Shown here piece by piece: positions 33,293 through 40,903 of a stretch of 64,000 nucleotides of DNA. The DNA comes from Oscillospiraceae bacterium (GTDB lineage Bacteria; Bacillota; Clostridia; Oscillospirales; Acutalibacteraceae), in assembly GCA_902786285.1 (NCBI GenBank), contig CADABX010000009.1, positions 1-64,000 on the forward strand, written 5' to 3'. The notes beneath the pieces were generated by a model. It ran no database searches and was not told the origin of the DNA. It worked only from the letters and a program-made list of their open reading frames with translations. Position numbers and translations under genes: made by a program. Numbering within the stretch: position 1 is the first letter of the stretch; each line of letters starts with the position of its first letter.

Positions 33293-36052
33293 ATGCTCAT
33301 TTTAAAAGATATTGTCAAAGACTATGTGACCGGTGACACCACGGTGCGCGCCATGAAGCACATGGATATCAGCTTCAGAGAAAACGAATTCGTCGCCATC
33401 CTCGGCCCGTCGGGCTGCGGCAAAACAACGATGCTCAACATCATCGGCGGCCTGGACCGCTACACAAGCGGCGATTTGATCATCAACGGCAAATCGACCA
33501 AGACCTTTACCGACAACGACTGGGACACCTACCGCAACCACTCGATCGGCTTTGTGTTCCAAAACTATAACCTGATCCCGCACCAGACCGTGCTTTCCAA
33601 CGTCGAACTGGCGCTGACGCTGTCGGGTGTTTCCAAAAAGGAACGCCGCGACCGTGCGCTGGAGGCGCTGAAGCGTGTGGGATTGGAAGAGCAGGCCAAC
33701 AAGCGCCCGACCCAGATGTCCGGCGGCCAGATGCAGCGTGTGGCGATCGCCCGCGCCCTCATCAACAATCCCGACATCATCCTCGCCGACGAGCCGACCG
33801 GCGCGCTGGACAGCGAAACCAGCGTGCAGATCATGGAGCTGCTCAAGGAGATCTCCAGCGACAAGCTCATCATCATGGTCACGCACAACCCGGAGCTGGC
33901 GTATCAGTATGCCAACCGCATCGTCGGCTGTCTCGACGGCGAGATCGTCAACGACAGTAACCCCTTTGAGCCGCAGGACGCGGACTTCGCCGCCGAAAAG
34001 AAAAAGGCCGAGGAAGAGAAGGCCAAGGGCAAAAAGCCGTCCATGTCGATGAAAACGGCGTTTTCGCTGTCGCTGCGCAACCTGACCACCAAAAAGGGCC
34101 GCACATTTTTGACAGCCTTTGCCGGCTCCATCGGCATCATCGGCATCGCGCTGGTGCTGGCGCTTTCCAACGGCATTCAGGTCTATATCGACAAGGTGCA
34201 AAACGACACGCTGCTCGCGTTCCCGATGACGGTGGACAAGCAGACGATGGACTTCAACTCCCTGATGAGCGACATGACGGGCATCGGCGCGCCGGGCAAG
34301 GCGAACCACGATATGGACAAGATCTATGTCAATAAGATGTTTGAAACGATGGTCAACACCTTTGTCACCCAGACGAGCTCCAACAACCTCGGCGCCTTCC
34401 GCACCTATGTGGAGGACAACAAGGACGCGTTTATGGAGCTTTGCAACGATGTGCAGTATAAATATTCCACGCCGCTCAATATCTATAAAGCCGACACGAA
34501 GGACGGCCTGATTCAGGTCAACCCCAACACGCTGATGGATCAGTTTGATATGGGCGGCATGGGTCTGACCAGCTCCATGACCAGCTCCATCACCGATATG
34601 ACGAGCGCGGGGCTGACGAGCATCTGGACCGAGTTGATCGGCGACAACAACGTGATTTCCGGCCAGTACGACGTGCTGTACGGCAAGCTGCCCGAAAAGT
34701 ATAACGAAGTGGTGCTTGTGGTCGATTCGCTCAACGAGATCAACGAAATGGTCGTCTACGGCCTCGGACTCAAGGATCAAAGCCAGTTTATGGCGAATAT
34801 CATGCAGTCGTTTGAAACCGGCGAAGAGATCGAAAGCGCATCGGATCAGTCGTTTACCTACGACGAGATCCTCGGCATGAAGTTCAAGCTTGTGCTCAAC
34901 TGCGAGTATATGCGCAAGGACAGCAAGACCGGCCTTTGGACCGACATGCGCGACAATTCGCTGTATGTCAAGGATCTTGTGGAAAACGGTGTGGATATCA
35001 ACATCGTCGGCATTTTGCGTCCGCGCGAGGACAACGTGATCTCCATCGGCACCGGCAACATCGGCTACACCAAGGCGCTGATGGACTACGCGCTGAAAAA
35101 GACCGCTTCCAGCCAGGTGGTCAAGGAGCAGCTCAAGGACACGACCAAAGACGTGATCACAGGCGAAACGTTTGTCAATATGACAGTCAACGATTTCGAT
35201 CTTGCGGATATCGACTTGACCAAGATCGACTATTCGCTTTTGAATCTGCAGCCGTTTTTGTCTATGGCGAGCGAAATGGATCTGTCGCAGGTCGACATCA
35301 TGGATCTGTCGTCGCTGTTCGATTTCAGCAACGTGACCGATTTGCAGAAAAAGCTGATGGAGGGCTTCCTCAACGACGAGCAGGTGCTCGCGCTCAAGCA
35401 GGCCTATCTTGACACGATCAACAAGACCGCCTCGCTGCAAAGCACCTACACCACGCTCGGCTATGCCACCGCCGATGCGCCGACGTCGATCTTTATCTAT
35501 CCCAAGAGCTTTGAAGCCAAGGCGAAGGTCAACGATATGATCGACTATTATAACGCGCAGGTCGCCGAAGACGGCCATCCCGAATACGGTATCACCTGCA
35601 CGGACTATATCGGTCTGATCATGGACTCCGTGACAAAGATCCTCAACATCGTGACCTATGTGCTGGTGGCATTTGTCAGTATCTCGCTGGTGGTGTCGTC
35701 CATCATGATCGGCATCATCACCTACATTTCGGTGCTCGAACGCACGAAGGAGATCGGCATCCTGCGCGCCATCGGCGCCAGTAAGCGCGACATCTCCAAC
35801 GTCTTCAATGCCGAAACGGTGACCATCGGTCTTGGCGCGGGCCTCATCGGTATCCTGGTAACGCTGCTTTTGGAGATCCCGATCAATCTGGTGCTCCATT
35901 TCCTGACAAGCACCGACGCTGCCGCGTCGCTGCCGTTCATCGGCGGTGTGATCCTCGTCATTATCAGCGTGTTCCTGACCTTTATCGCGGGCCTGATCCC
36001 GTCGTCGATGGCGGCAAAGAAGGATCCGGTCGAAGCGCTCAGAACAGAATAA
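33293..36052 (+). CDS. fused ATPase/FtsX-type permease ABC exporter (MacB-like)
   Basis: A 919-residue half-transporter. Residues 1-225 are a LolD/MacB-type ATPase: GPSGCGKTT, LSGVSK..., QMSGGQMQRVAIARAL and IILADEPTGALDSE. After a charged linker (residues about 225-260) a first membrane helix (TAFAGSIGIIGIALVLALS) leads into an extracytoplasmic domain of about 480 residues, then three C-terminal helices of the FtsX/MacB permease core (SLVVSSIMIGIITYISVLER TKEIGILRAIG region). It likely works as a dimer in mechanotransmission or export. GGAGGTGTAACC precedes the ATG. It is last in the MarR operon and followed by a terminator. Confidence 0.9.
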   Translation: MLILKDIVKDYVTGDTTVRAMKHMDISFRENEFVAILGPSGCGKTTMLNIIGGLDRYTSGDLIINGKSTKTFTDNDWDTYRNHSIGFVFQNYNLIPHQTVLSNVELALTLSGVSKKERRDRALEALKRVGLEEQANKRPTQMSGGQMQRVAIARALINNPDIILADEPTGALDSETSVQIMELLKEISSDKLIIMVTHNPELAYQYANRIVGCLDGEIVNDSNPFEPQDADFAAEKKKAEEEKAKGKKPSMSMKTAFSLSLRNLTTKKGRTFLTAFAGSIGIIGIALVLALSNGIQVYIDKVQNDTLLAFPMTVDKQTMDFNSLMSDMTGIGAPGKANHDMDKIYVNKMFETMVNTFVTQTSSNNLGAFRTYVEDNKDAFMELCNDVQYKYSTPLNIYKADTKDGLIQVNPNTLMDQFDMGGMGLTSSMTSSITDMTSAGLTSIWTELIGDNNVISGQYDVLYGKLPEKYNEVVLVVDSLNEINEMVVYGLGLKDQSQFMANIMQSFETGEEIESASDQSFTYDEILGMKFKLVLNCEYMRKDSKTGLWTDMRDNSLYVKDLVENGVDINIVGILRPREDNVISIGTGNIGYTKALMDYALKKTASSQVVKEQLKDTTKDVITGETFVNMTVNDFDLADIDLTKIDYSLLNLQPFLSMASEMDLSQVDIMDLSSLFDFSNVTDLQKKLMEGFLNDEQVLALKQAYLDTINKTASLQSTYTTLGYATADAPTSIFIYPKSFEAKAKVNDMIDYYNAQVAEDGHPEYGITCTDYIGLIMDSVTKILNIVTYVLVAFVSISLVVSSIMIGIITYISVLERTKEIGILRAIGASKRDISNVFNAETVTIGLGAGLIGILVTLLLEIPINLVLHFLTSTDAAASLPFIGGVILVIISVFLTFIAGLIPSSMAAKKDPVEALRTE

Positions 36053-36078
36053 AAAAAGCCGCCTTGGGCGGCTTTTTT
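36053..36078 (+). terminator. terminator of the MarR-ABC operon
   Basis: AAAAAAGCCGCC/GGCGGCTTTTTT stem-loop right at the stop codon. A short inverted word (AGGGCCGAGGGCC TT GGCCCT) follows at 36079-36102 and touches the end of the next minus-strand gene. Confidence 0.92.
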
Positions 36079-36099
36079 CAGGGCCGAGGGCCTTGGCCC

Positions 36100-36384
36100 T
36101 TAAAATGAAAACAGTCCGCCTTTTTCCGCGCGCGGCTCCTTTTCGGGCGGTGCGCAGCGCACAAGGATGGTGTCTTCGCCCAATACGGCGATGTCGTTCC
36201 AGGGGATGCGCAGATCCGGCTCCTTGGAAAACAGTCCGCCCTTGCGGCGCATGTCCACAAGGATGGCGCACAGCTTGCCGTCGTGCAGATCGATCTCCAC
36301 GTCCGACACAAAGCCGATGCGGCAGCCGTTTTTGGTGCTGATGACTTCCTTGCTTTGCAGCTGCGTGACACTGCAGCAGTGCAT
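36100..36384 (-). CDS. YlmC/YmxH-type PRC-barrel sporulation protein
   Basis: A 94-residue PRC-barrel protein of the YlmC/YmxH family, found in endospore formers. It begins MHCCSVTQLQSKEVISTKNG and continues IGFVSDVEIDLHDGKLCAILVD and DLRIPWNDIAVLGEDTILV, the characteristic pattern. GGAGGGATCTT precedes the ATG. It is a single gene, divergent from the Mrp ATPase gene. The biochemical role of this family is not settled. I saw no clear sporulation-sigma promoter. Confidence 0.88.
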   Translation of the reverse strand: MHCCSVTQLQSKEVISTKNGCRIGFVSDVEIDLHDGKLCAILVDMRRKGGLFSKEPDLRIPWNDIAVLGEDTILVRCAPPEKEPRAEKGGLFSF

Positions 36385-36484
36385 AAGATCCCTCCGTTCG
36401 GTGATACTGACAGTGATAAGACGTCCGGCGTCGGCAAAATGAAACATCTTTTTGCCGTTTGTGTGAATTTTTGTCAAAAAAGAA

Positions 36485-36513
36485 TTGCAAAACGCAGACG
36501 TTTAAGGTACAAT
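36485..36513 (+). promoter_or_regulatory. promoter of the Mrp ATPase gene
   Basis: TTGCAA (36485-36490), 17 bases, TACAAT (36508-36513), 50 bases before the ATG. Confidence 0.75.
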
Positions 36514-36563
36514 TATATTATTCATCCTATAGTATGCATATTCTTGAAAGGTTGTGTAATCCC

Positions 36564-37376
36564 ATGTCTTCCTGCAATGGTGATTGCGGCTCCTGCAACT
36601 CCGACTGCAAAGACCGCGATCTGACATTAAAACCCAACGAATTCAGCCATATCGGCAAGATCTATGCCGTTGTCTCCGGTAAAGGCGGCGTCGGCAAATC
36701 GTCCGTGACCTGCATGCTCGCTTCGGCGATGCAGCAGCGCGGCAAACAGACCGCCGTGCTCGACGCGGACGTCACCGGCCCGTCGGTACCCAAAATGTTC
36801 GGCATCCACACCCGCGCCGAAGCGGATGCGGCGGGATTGCTGCCCGTAGAAACGAGCACGGGGATCCGCGTGATGTCGATCAATCTCCTGCTCGAAGAGG
36901 AGGACGCGCCGGTTGTGTGGCGCGGCCCGGTGATCAGCGGCGCCATTCAGCAGTTCTTTACCGAGGTTTGCTGGGGCGACGTGGACTATATGTTCGTCGA
37001 TATGCCGCCGGGCACGGGCGATGTGCCGCTGACGGTGTTTCAAAGCCTCAAGGTGGACGGCATCATCGTTGTCACCACGCCGCAGGATCTGGTCGGCCTG
37101 ATCGTGAAAAAGGCGGTCAACATGGCCAACATGATGCACGTGCCGGTGGTCGGCATTGTGGAAAACATGAGTGTGTTCACCTGCCCGGACTGCGGCAAGC
37201 AGCACCACATCTTCGGCGAAAGCACCGCAAAGAACGCCGCTTCGCAGCTCGGCACCGAGGTGCTCGCGTCGCTGCCGATCGATCCGCGCACGCCCGCGCT
37301 GGCCGACAAGGGCGCCATTGAGCTGGCCGACACCGACGCGCTGCAGCCGGTGGTTGAAAAGCTGTTGCAGTCATAA
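36564..37376 (+). CDS. Mrp/NBP35-family Fe-S cluster carrier ATPase
   Basis: A 270-residue deviant-Walker P-loop ATPase. GKGGVGKSS is near residues 39-47, DADVTGPSVPKMFG is switch I, and MPPGTGDVPLTVFQS is typical of Mrp/ApbC. The scaffold CxxC is CPDCGKQHHIFGES near residue 210. The N-terminus is cysteine-rich (CNGDCGSCNSDC), as in NBP35-like versions that hold an extra cluster. It probably delivers [4Fe-4S] clusters to targets such as the PFOR encoded in this window (inference). The ribosome site (AAAGG at 12 bases) is weak. Confidence 0.93.
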   Translation: MSSCNGDCGSCNSDCKDRDLTLKPNEFSHIGKIYAVVSGKGGVGKSSVTCMLASAMQQRGKQTAVLDADVTGPSVPKMFGIHTRAEADAAGLLPVETSTGIRVMSINLLLEEEDAPVVWRGPVISGAIQQFFTEVCWGDVDYMFVDMPPGTGDVPLTVFQSLKVDGIIVVTTPQDLVGLIVKKAVNMANMMHVPVVGIVENMSVFTCPDCGKQHHIFGESTAKNAASQLGTEVLASLPIDPRTPALADKGAIELADTDALQPVVEKLLQS

Positions 37377-37489
37377 ATTTTTAATATCATTTCACACAAG
37401 GTTTACACTTTTGCACACCCGAACGCACAGTTTCGGCGTATCATGAAAACAGAAACTGGGAAAGAATCCCGCACAGGAGGCATCCGCGT

Positions 37490-38647
37490 ATGAAAAAAAT
37501 CATCCGGGGGATCCTGATCGGCCTGCTCGCCGTTATCGTGATCGGCGGCGTTTCGGTCTGGTTTTTCCTCTTCCACAGCAAAAAGCCCGAAATCAACACT
37601 CAGGCGTATGTGACCGACCCGCAGGGCAGCTCGTACCTCGCGGTGGTCAACGAAGAAGGCACGACCTATGCGGCTGTGACGGACGCGCAGGGCAATATCT
37701 ATGCCGCCGAGATCCAGGACAACGGTGAGATCGGCGAAAAGGTCGGCCAGATCAACGATCAGGTGGATCTGACGGATATTCCCACCAACTACCAGGGTGC
37801 GCATATTGCGGAATCCGCCGACGTCAACGCCTTTACCGGCAATGCCGAAGTGGTGCCCGGCGCAGACACCCAGCCGGTGCAGCCGGCCAACAGCGATGTG
37901 ACCGATGTGGCACAGCCCAGCAGCGAAAACACCCGGCAGGGCAGCGCCCAGTCGCCGACGCAGTCAAGCGGCAGCCAGTCGACACAGACCACAAAACAGA
38001 ACACGCAAAACGGCCAGCAGGCGACCCAGCCGACCAGCGCCATTCCGGGCTATCAGGGTCAGGCGGAGATCACCACAACCGCCGCACCCAAGACCTACCG
38101 GATCACGAAATATCAGGAGATGTTCAACACCGGCACCTATCTGATGGAGTTTAAAACAAGCGATCCAGAGCTCGGCGATTCGCCGATCACCGCGGCCGCG
38201 AAAAACGGCAACTTCGTGATCGACACCAAGATCCAGAACTACAAATGCAAGATGCTCTATCTCGCCAAGGACAAGACGACCTATCTGATTATCGACGACT
38301 TTAAAAAGTATACCAAGCTTCCCGAAGACATGATGGGCGAGGATTTCGATATGAGCTCCATGATGTCGAGCTTCGGCAAGGCCGTTGACACCAGCAATGT
38401 GGAGACGTCCACGGTCAAGATCGGCGACCAGACGCTCAACTGCGAAACGATCAAGGACGACAAGGGCGAAATGCGCTATTACTTCAACGGCGACACGCTG
38501 GTGCGCATGGACTCCGTTGACAACGACGGTACGGTGGATTCCACCTATATCTCCAAGCTCACAAGCGACGTGCCCGACTCCGCGTTCCAGATCCCGAGCA
38601 ATTACGGCTATCTGAACCTGTCGTGGCTCGAAGCGCTGGCAGGATAA
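37490..38647 (+). CDS. membrane-anchored extracytoplasmic protein with Ser/Thr/Gln-rich linker
   Basis: A 385-residue protein with an N-terminal membrane anchor (ILIGLLAVIVIGGVSVWFFLF). The first outside part (residues 35-100) carries YLAVVNEEGTTYAAVTDAQG-like beta repeats. A flexible linker (about residues 120-195) is rich in Ser, Thr, Gln and Pro. The C-terminal domain (YQEMFNTGTYLMEFKT to the end) resembles LolA/outer-membrane-lipoprotein-like lipid-binding barrels in pattern only. CAGGAGGCATCCGCGT precedes the ATG. It is a single gene with a strong terminator. The 113-base gap before it shows no convincing promoter. Function is unknown. Confidence 0.75.
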   Translation: MKKIIRGILIGLLAVIVIGGVSVWFFLFHSKKPEINTQAYVTDPQGSSYLAVVNEEGTTYAAVTDAQGNIYAAEIQDNGEIGEKVGQINDQVDLTDIPTNYQGAHIAESADVNAFTGNAEVVPGADTQPVQPANSDVTDVAQPSSENTRQGSAQSPTQSSGSQSTQTTKQNTQNGQQATQPTSAIPGYQGQAEITTTAAPKTYRITKYQEMFNTGTYLMEFKTSDPELGDSPITAAAKNGNFVIDTKIQNYKCKMLYLAKDKTTYLIIDDFKKYTKLPEDMMGEDFDMSSMMSSFGKAVDTSNVETSTVKIGDQTLNCETIKDDKGEMRYYFNGDTLVRMDSVDNDGTVDSTYISKLTSDVPDSAFQIPSNYGYLNLSWLEALAG

Positions 38648-38649
38648 GT

Positions 38650-38685
38650 AAAAAACGCTGTTGCAGTATGCAACAGCGTTTTTTA
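38650..38685. terminator. strong bidirectional terminator
   Basis: AAAAAACGCTGTTGC/GCAACAGCGTTTTTT with a four-base loop, usable from both sides. Confidence 0.92.
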
Positions 38686-38823
38686 GTTTACAGTTTACAG
38701 TGATGATGCAGCTTCGCTGCAGTTATGAGCACTTCGTGCGTGAATAAAACAAAACGATGGCGCCGAAGCGCCATCTCATCACTTTTTGCGCAGCAAAAAT
38801 CATAACTGTAAACTGCAAACTGA
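38686..38823. repeat. MITE-like multi-hairpin element with inverted ends
   Basis: The left end AGTTTACAGTTTACAGTGAT and the right end (complement) CAGTTTGCAGTTTACAGTTA are inverted copies. Between them are short hairpins: GCAGCTTCGCTGC, GCACTTCGTGC, TGGCGCCGAAGCGCCA and TTTTTGCGCAGCAAAAA. A final CCTCCGGTGCGCCGGAGG lies just outside, before the next gene. No ORF inside is plausible. Confidence 0.75.
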
Positions 38824-38843
38824 ACCTCCGGTGCGCCGGAGGT

Positions 38844-39947
38844 TCACACGCTGTCCACGTGCGGGATCGACAGCGGGCACAGCGGCGCCCAGGCGTTGAA
38901 CAGCGCGTTTGCCGTGGGCGCGGCAAACGGCGACGTGAGGGCCATCGTTGCGGCTTCTTTTGTCAGCGTCAGGTCTGCTTTGTCCGCGGTCGGCGCGGCG
39001 GTGCAGCAGTTGTCTTTGACGGTGACGCGCAATTTTTCGCCGTCAATGTCCAAAACGAGCGATCCCTCCGGCAGCGCACAGTGCTGCGCCTTCCAGGCGC
39101 CGAGCGTTTCAATGGTGTGGGAAAAGTTGAAAATCTTGAACATGGCCGGCGCTTCCATGGTCGGATGCTCGGCGAACTGCAGCAGTTCCCGCTGCAGTCC
39201 GATCTGCCCGGCGGTGAGCGTGACGCGCAAACTGCGCAGATGCCGGTCGCGGGCAAAACTGACCAAAACGTCGGCGGCACATACACCTTCCCCGAGCACC
39301 AGCTCGCCGATCTCGCGGCGCCAGCGCTCGTTGATCAGATAGCCGGCCACGGCGCCCGCTTCGTCGCGGACGGTCCAGCCGTGGCAGTACCAGGAGGACG
39401 CGATCAGAAAAAAGTCGTCGCGCGCCCAGCGGTAGTCCTGCGCGCTGTGCAGCGAAAGCAAATCGGGTAGGGCGCCGGGGTCCTTGCGAAACGGCAAAAA
39501 GCGATAGCGCTTTGCCGATTTGTGGCGGGCAACAAAATAGTCGCTGACCTCAAACGTATGCCTGACGCCGCCGGGCACATAGCCGTAGTGGTCGTAGCGC
39601 TGGCGGTAGCCGCTGAGATACCCCACGTCGGCGTTTTGCGCTTTGGCAATCTCGTCGCAGCAAAGCATCATGTCGCGCATATAGCCCTTGCCGCGGCAAC
39701 CGGGATCGACCGCCACGGAGCCGATGCCCACGGCGTGCAGTGTGCCGTCCGGCGTTTGCAGCTCGCCCGGCCACGCGGCGATGGCGGCAACAATTTTGCC
39801 GTTTTCTTTCACAATGCGGTGGCTTTCGGTACAGACGGCCGGGTCGCGGTACAGCTTTGGCACTTTGCGCAAAAACGGAACATGGAACACGCGGTTTTCA
39901 AACGAAAGCAGTTCATGGTAATCGGATAACGCCGCTTTTTCAATCAT
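38844..39947 (-). CDS. GNAT N-acetyltransferase, Eis-like
   Basis: A 367-residue acetyltransferase with the two-GNAT plus sterol-carrier-like layout of Eis-type enzymes. The acetyl-CoA site is VGIGSVAVDPGCRGKGYMRDMM (R/Q-x-x-G-x-G/A near residue 88). GYLSGYRQRYDHYGYVPGG follows the first GNAT domain. The C-terminal part (FSHTIETLGAWKA to the end) matches the lipid-carrier-like domain. GGAGGG lies seven bases before ATG 39947. Single gene with its own promoter. The substrate is unknown; Eis relatives acetylate amines including aminoglycosides, but nothing here points to resistance. Confidence 0.85.
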   Translation of the reverse strand: MIEKAALSDYHELLSFENRVFHVPFLRKVPKLYRDPAVCTESHRIVKENGKIVAAIAAWPGELQTPDGTLHAVGIGSVAVDPGCRGKGYMRDMMLCCDEIAKAQNADVGYLSGYRQRYDHYGYVPGGVRHTFEVSDYFVARHKSAKRYRFLPFRKDPGALPDLLSLHSAQDYRWARDDFFLIASSWYCHGWTVRDEAGAVAGYLINERWRREIGELVLGEGVCAADVLVSFARDRHLRSLRVTLTAGQIGLQRELLQFAEHPTMEAPAMFKIFNFSHTIETLGAWKAQHCALPEGSLVLDIDGEKLRVTVKDNCCTAAPTADKADLTLTKEAATMALTSPFAAPTANALFNAWAPLCPLSIPHVDSV

Positions 39948-39980
39948 GGATGATCCCTCCGTTGTGCGTTTCTTTGGCTC

Positions 39981-40009
39981 ATTGTAACAGATTTTTTGCG
40001 CCCTTGCAA
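39981..40009 (-). promoter_or_regulatory. promoter of the GNAT gene
   Basis: Minus strand TTGCAA (40009-40004), 17 bases, TACAAT (39986-39981). Confidence 0.72.
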
Positions 40010-40213
40010 GCACAAGACGCCTTTTTTCCGTTCTTTCGGAAAAGGGCTTTTCGTTTTGTAAGAAATCTGTTATAATTTTTTGGCAGGAGTTGTAAACAAT
40101 CCGCGGTAAGATATCCATGGATTCGGGAAACCGCCGGCACCTCATCCGTCTCGCCCGCAGGGCGAGACGGAAGGGGCAGCGGCTGCTGATCCGATCTTTG
40201 AAGGAGGAGTTTC

Positions 40214-40903
40214 ATGTATCAGGTTCTGGTGTGCGACGACGACAAGGCGATTGTGGACGCGGCGCGGATCTATCTGGAAAGCGAGGGCTATGCGGTTTTG
40301 ACCGCGTATAACGGCCGCGAGGCTGTGGATATCGCAAACAAGGAGACGCTGCACTGTATCATCCTCGACATCATGATGCCCGTCATGGACGGCATCGCGG
40401 CGACGGTGGAGATCCGCAAAAGCAGTAACGTGCCGATCATTTTTCTCTCCGCCAAAAGCGAGGACACCGACAAGATCACAGGTCTGAGCCTCGGCGCGGA
40501 CGACTATGTGACCAAGCCGTTTTCTCCGCTCGAGCTGCTCGCGCGGGTCAAATCGCAGATCCGCCGCTATGTCGCGTTCGGGTCGCTGGTGGAAAAGCAG
40601 GGTGTGCTCACGACCGGCGGGCTGTCGATCGACACCGAAGCGCACCAGGTCACCGTGGACGGAGAGGAAGTGCATCTGACCGCCACGGAATACAAGATCG
40701 TGGAATACCTCATGCGCAACATGGGCCGCACGCTGTCGAGCACGCAGATCTATGAAAACGTGTGGAACGAAAACGCGTTTGCGTCCGACAAAACCGTGAC
40801 GGTGCACATCCGGCGCATCCGCGAAAAGATCGAGATCGATTCACGCAATCCGAAATATCTGAAGGTGGTGTGGGGCATTGGATACAAAATCGAAAAAATT
40901 TGA
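40214..40903 (+). CDS. OmpR/PhoB-family response regulator
   Basis: A 229-residue response regulator. The receiver has acidic DDD at residues 8-10, phospho-acceptor D52 in IILDIMMPVMDG, and K in TKPFSPLELLARV. The winged-helix DNA-binding domain (residues about 130-229) shows LTATEYKIVEYLMRNMGRTLS and TVTVHIRRIREKIE. AAGGAGGAG precedes the ATG. The kinase gene begins inside its 3' end. Because that kinase is broken, this regulator may be unphosphorylated, constitutive or cross-regulated. Confidence 0.95.
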   Translation: MYQVLVCDDDKAIVDAARIYLESEGYAVLTAYNGREAVDIANKETLHCIILDIMMPVMDGIAATVEIRKSSNVPIIFLSAKSEDTDKITGLSLGADDYVTKPFSPLELLARVKSQIRRYVAFGSLVEKQGVLTTGGLSIDTEAHQVTVDGEEVHLTATEYKIVEYLMRNMGRTLSSTQIYENVWNENAFASDKTVTVHIRRIREKIEIDSRNPKYLKVVWGIGYKIEKI

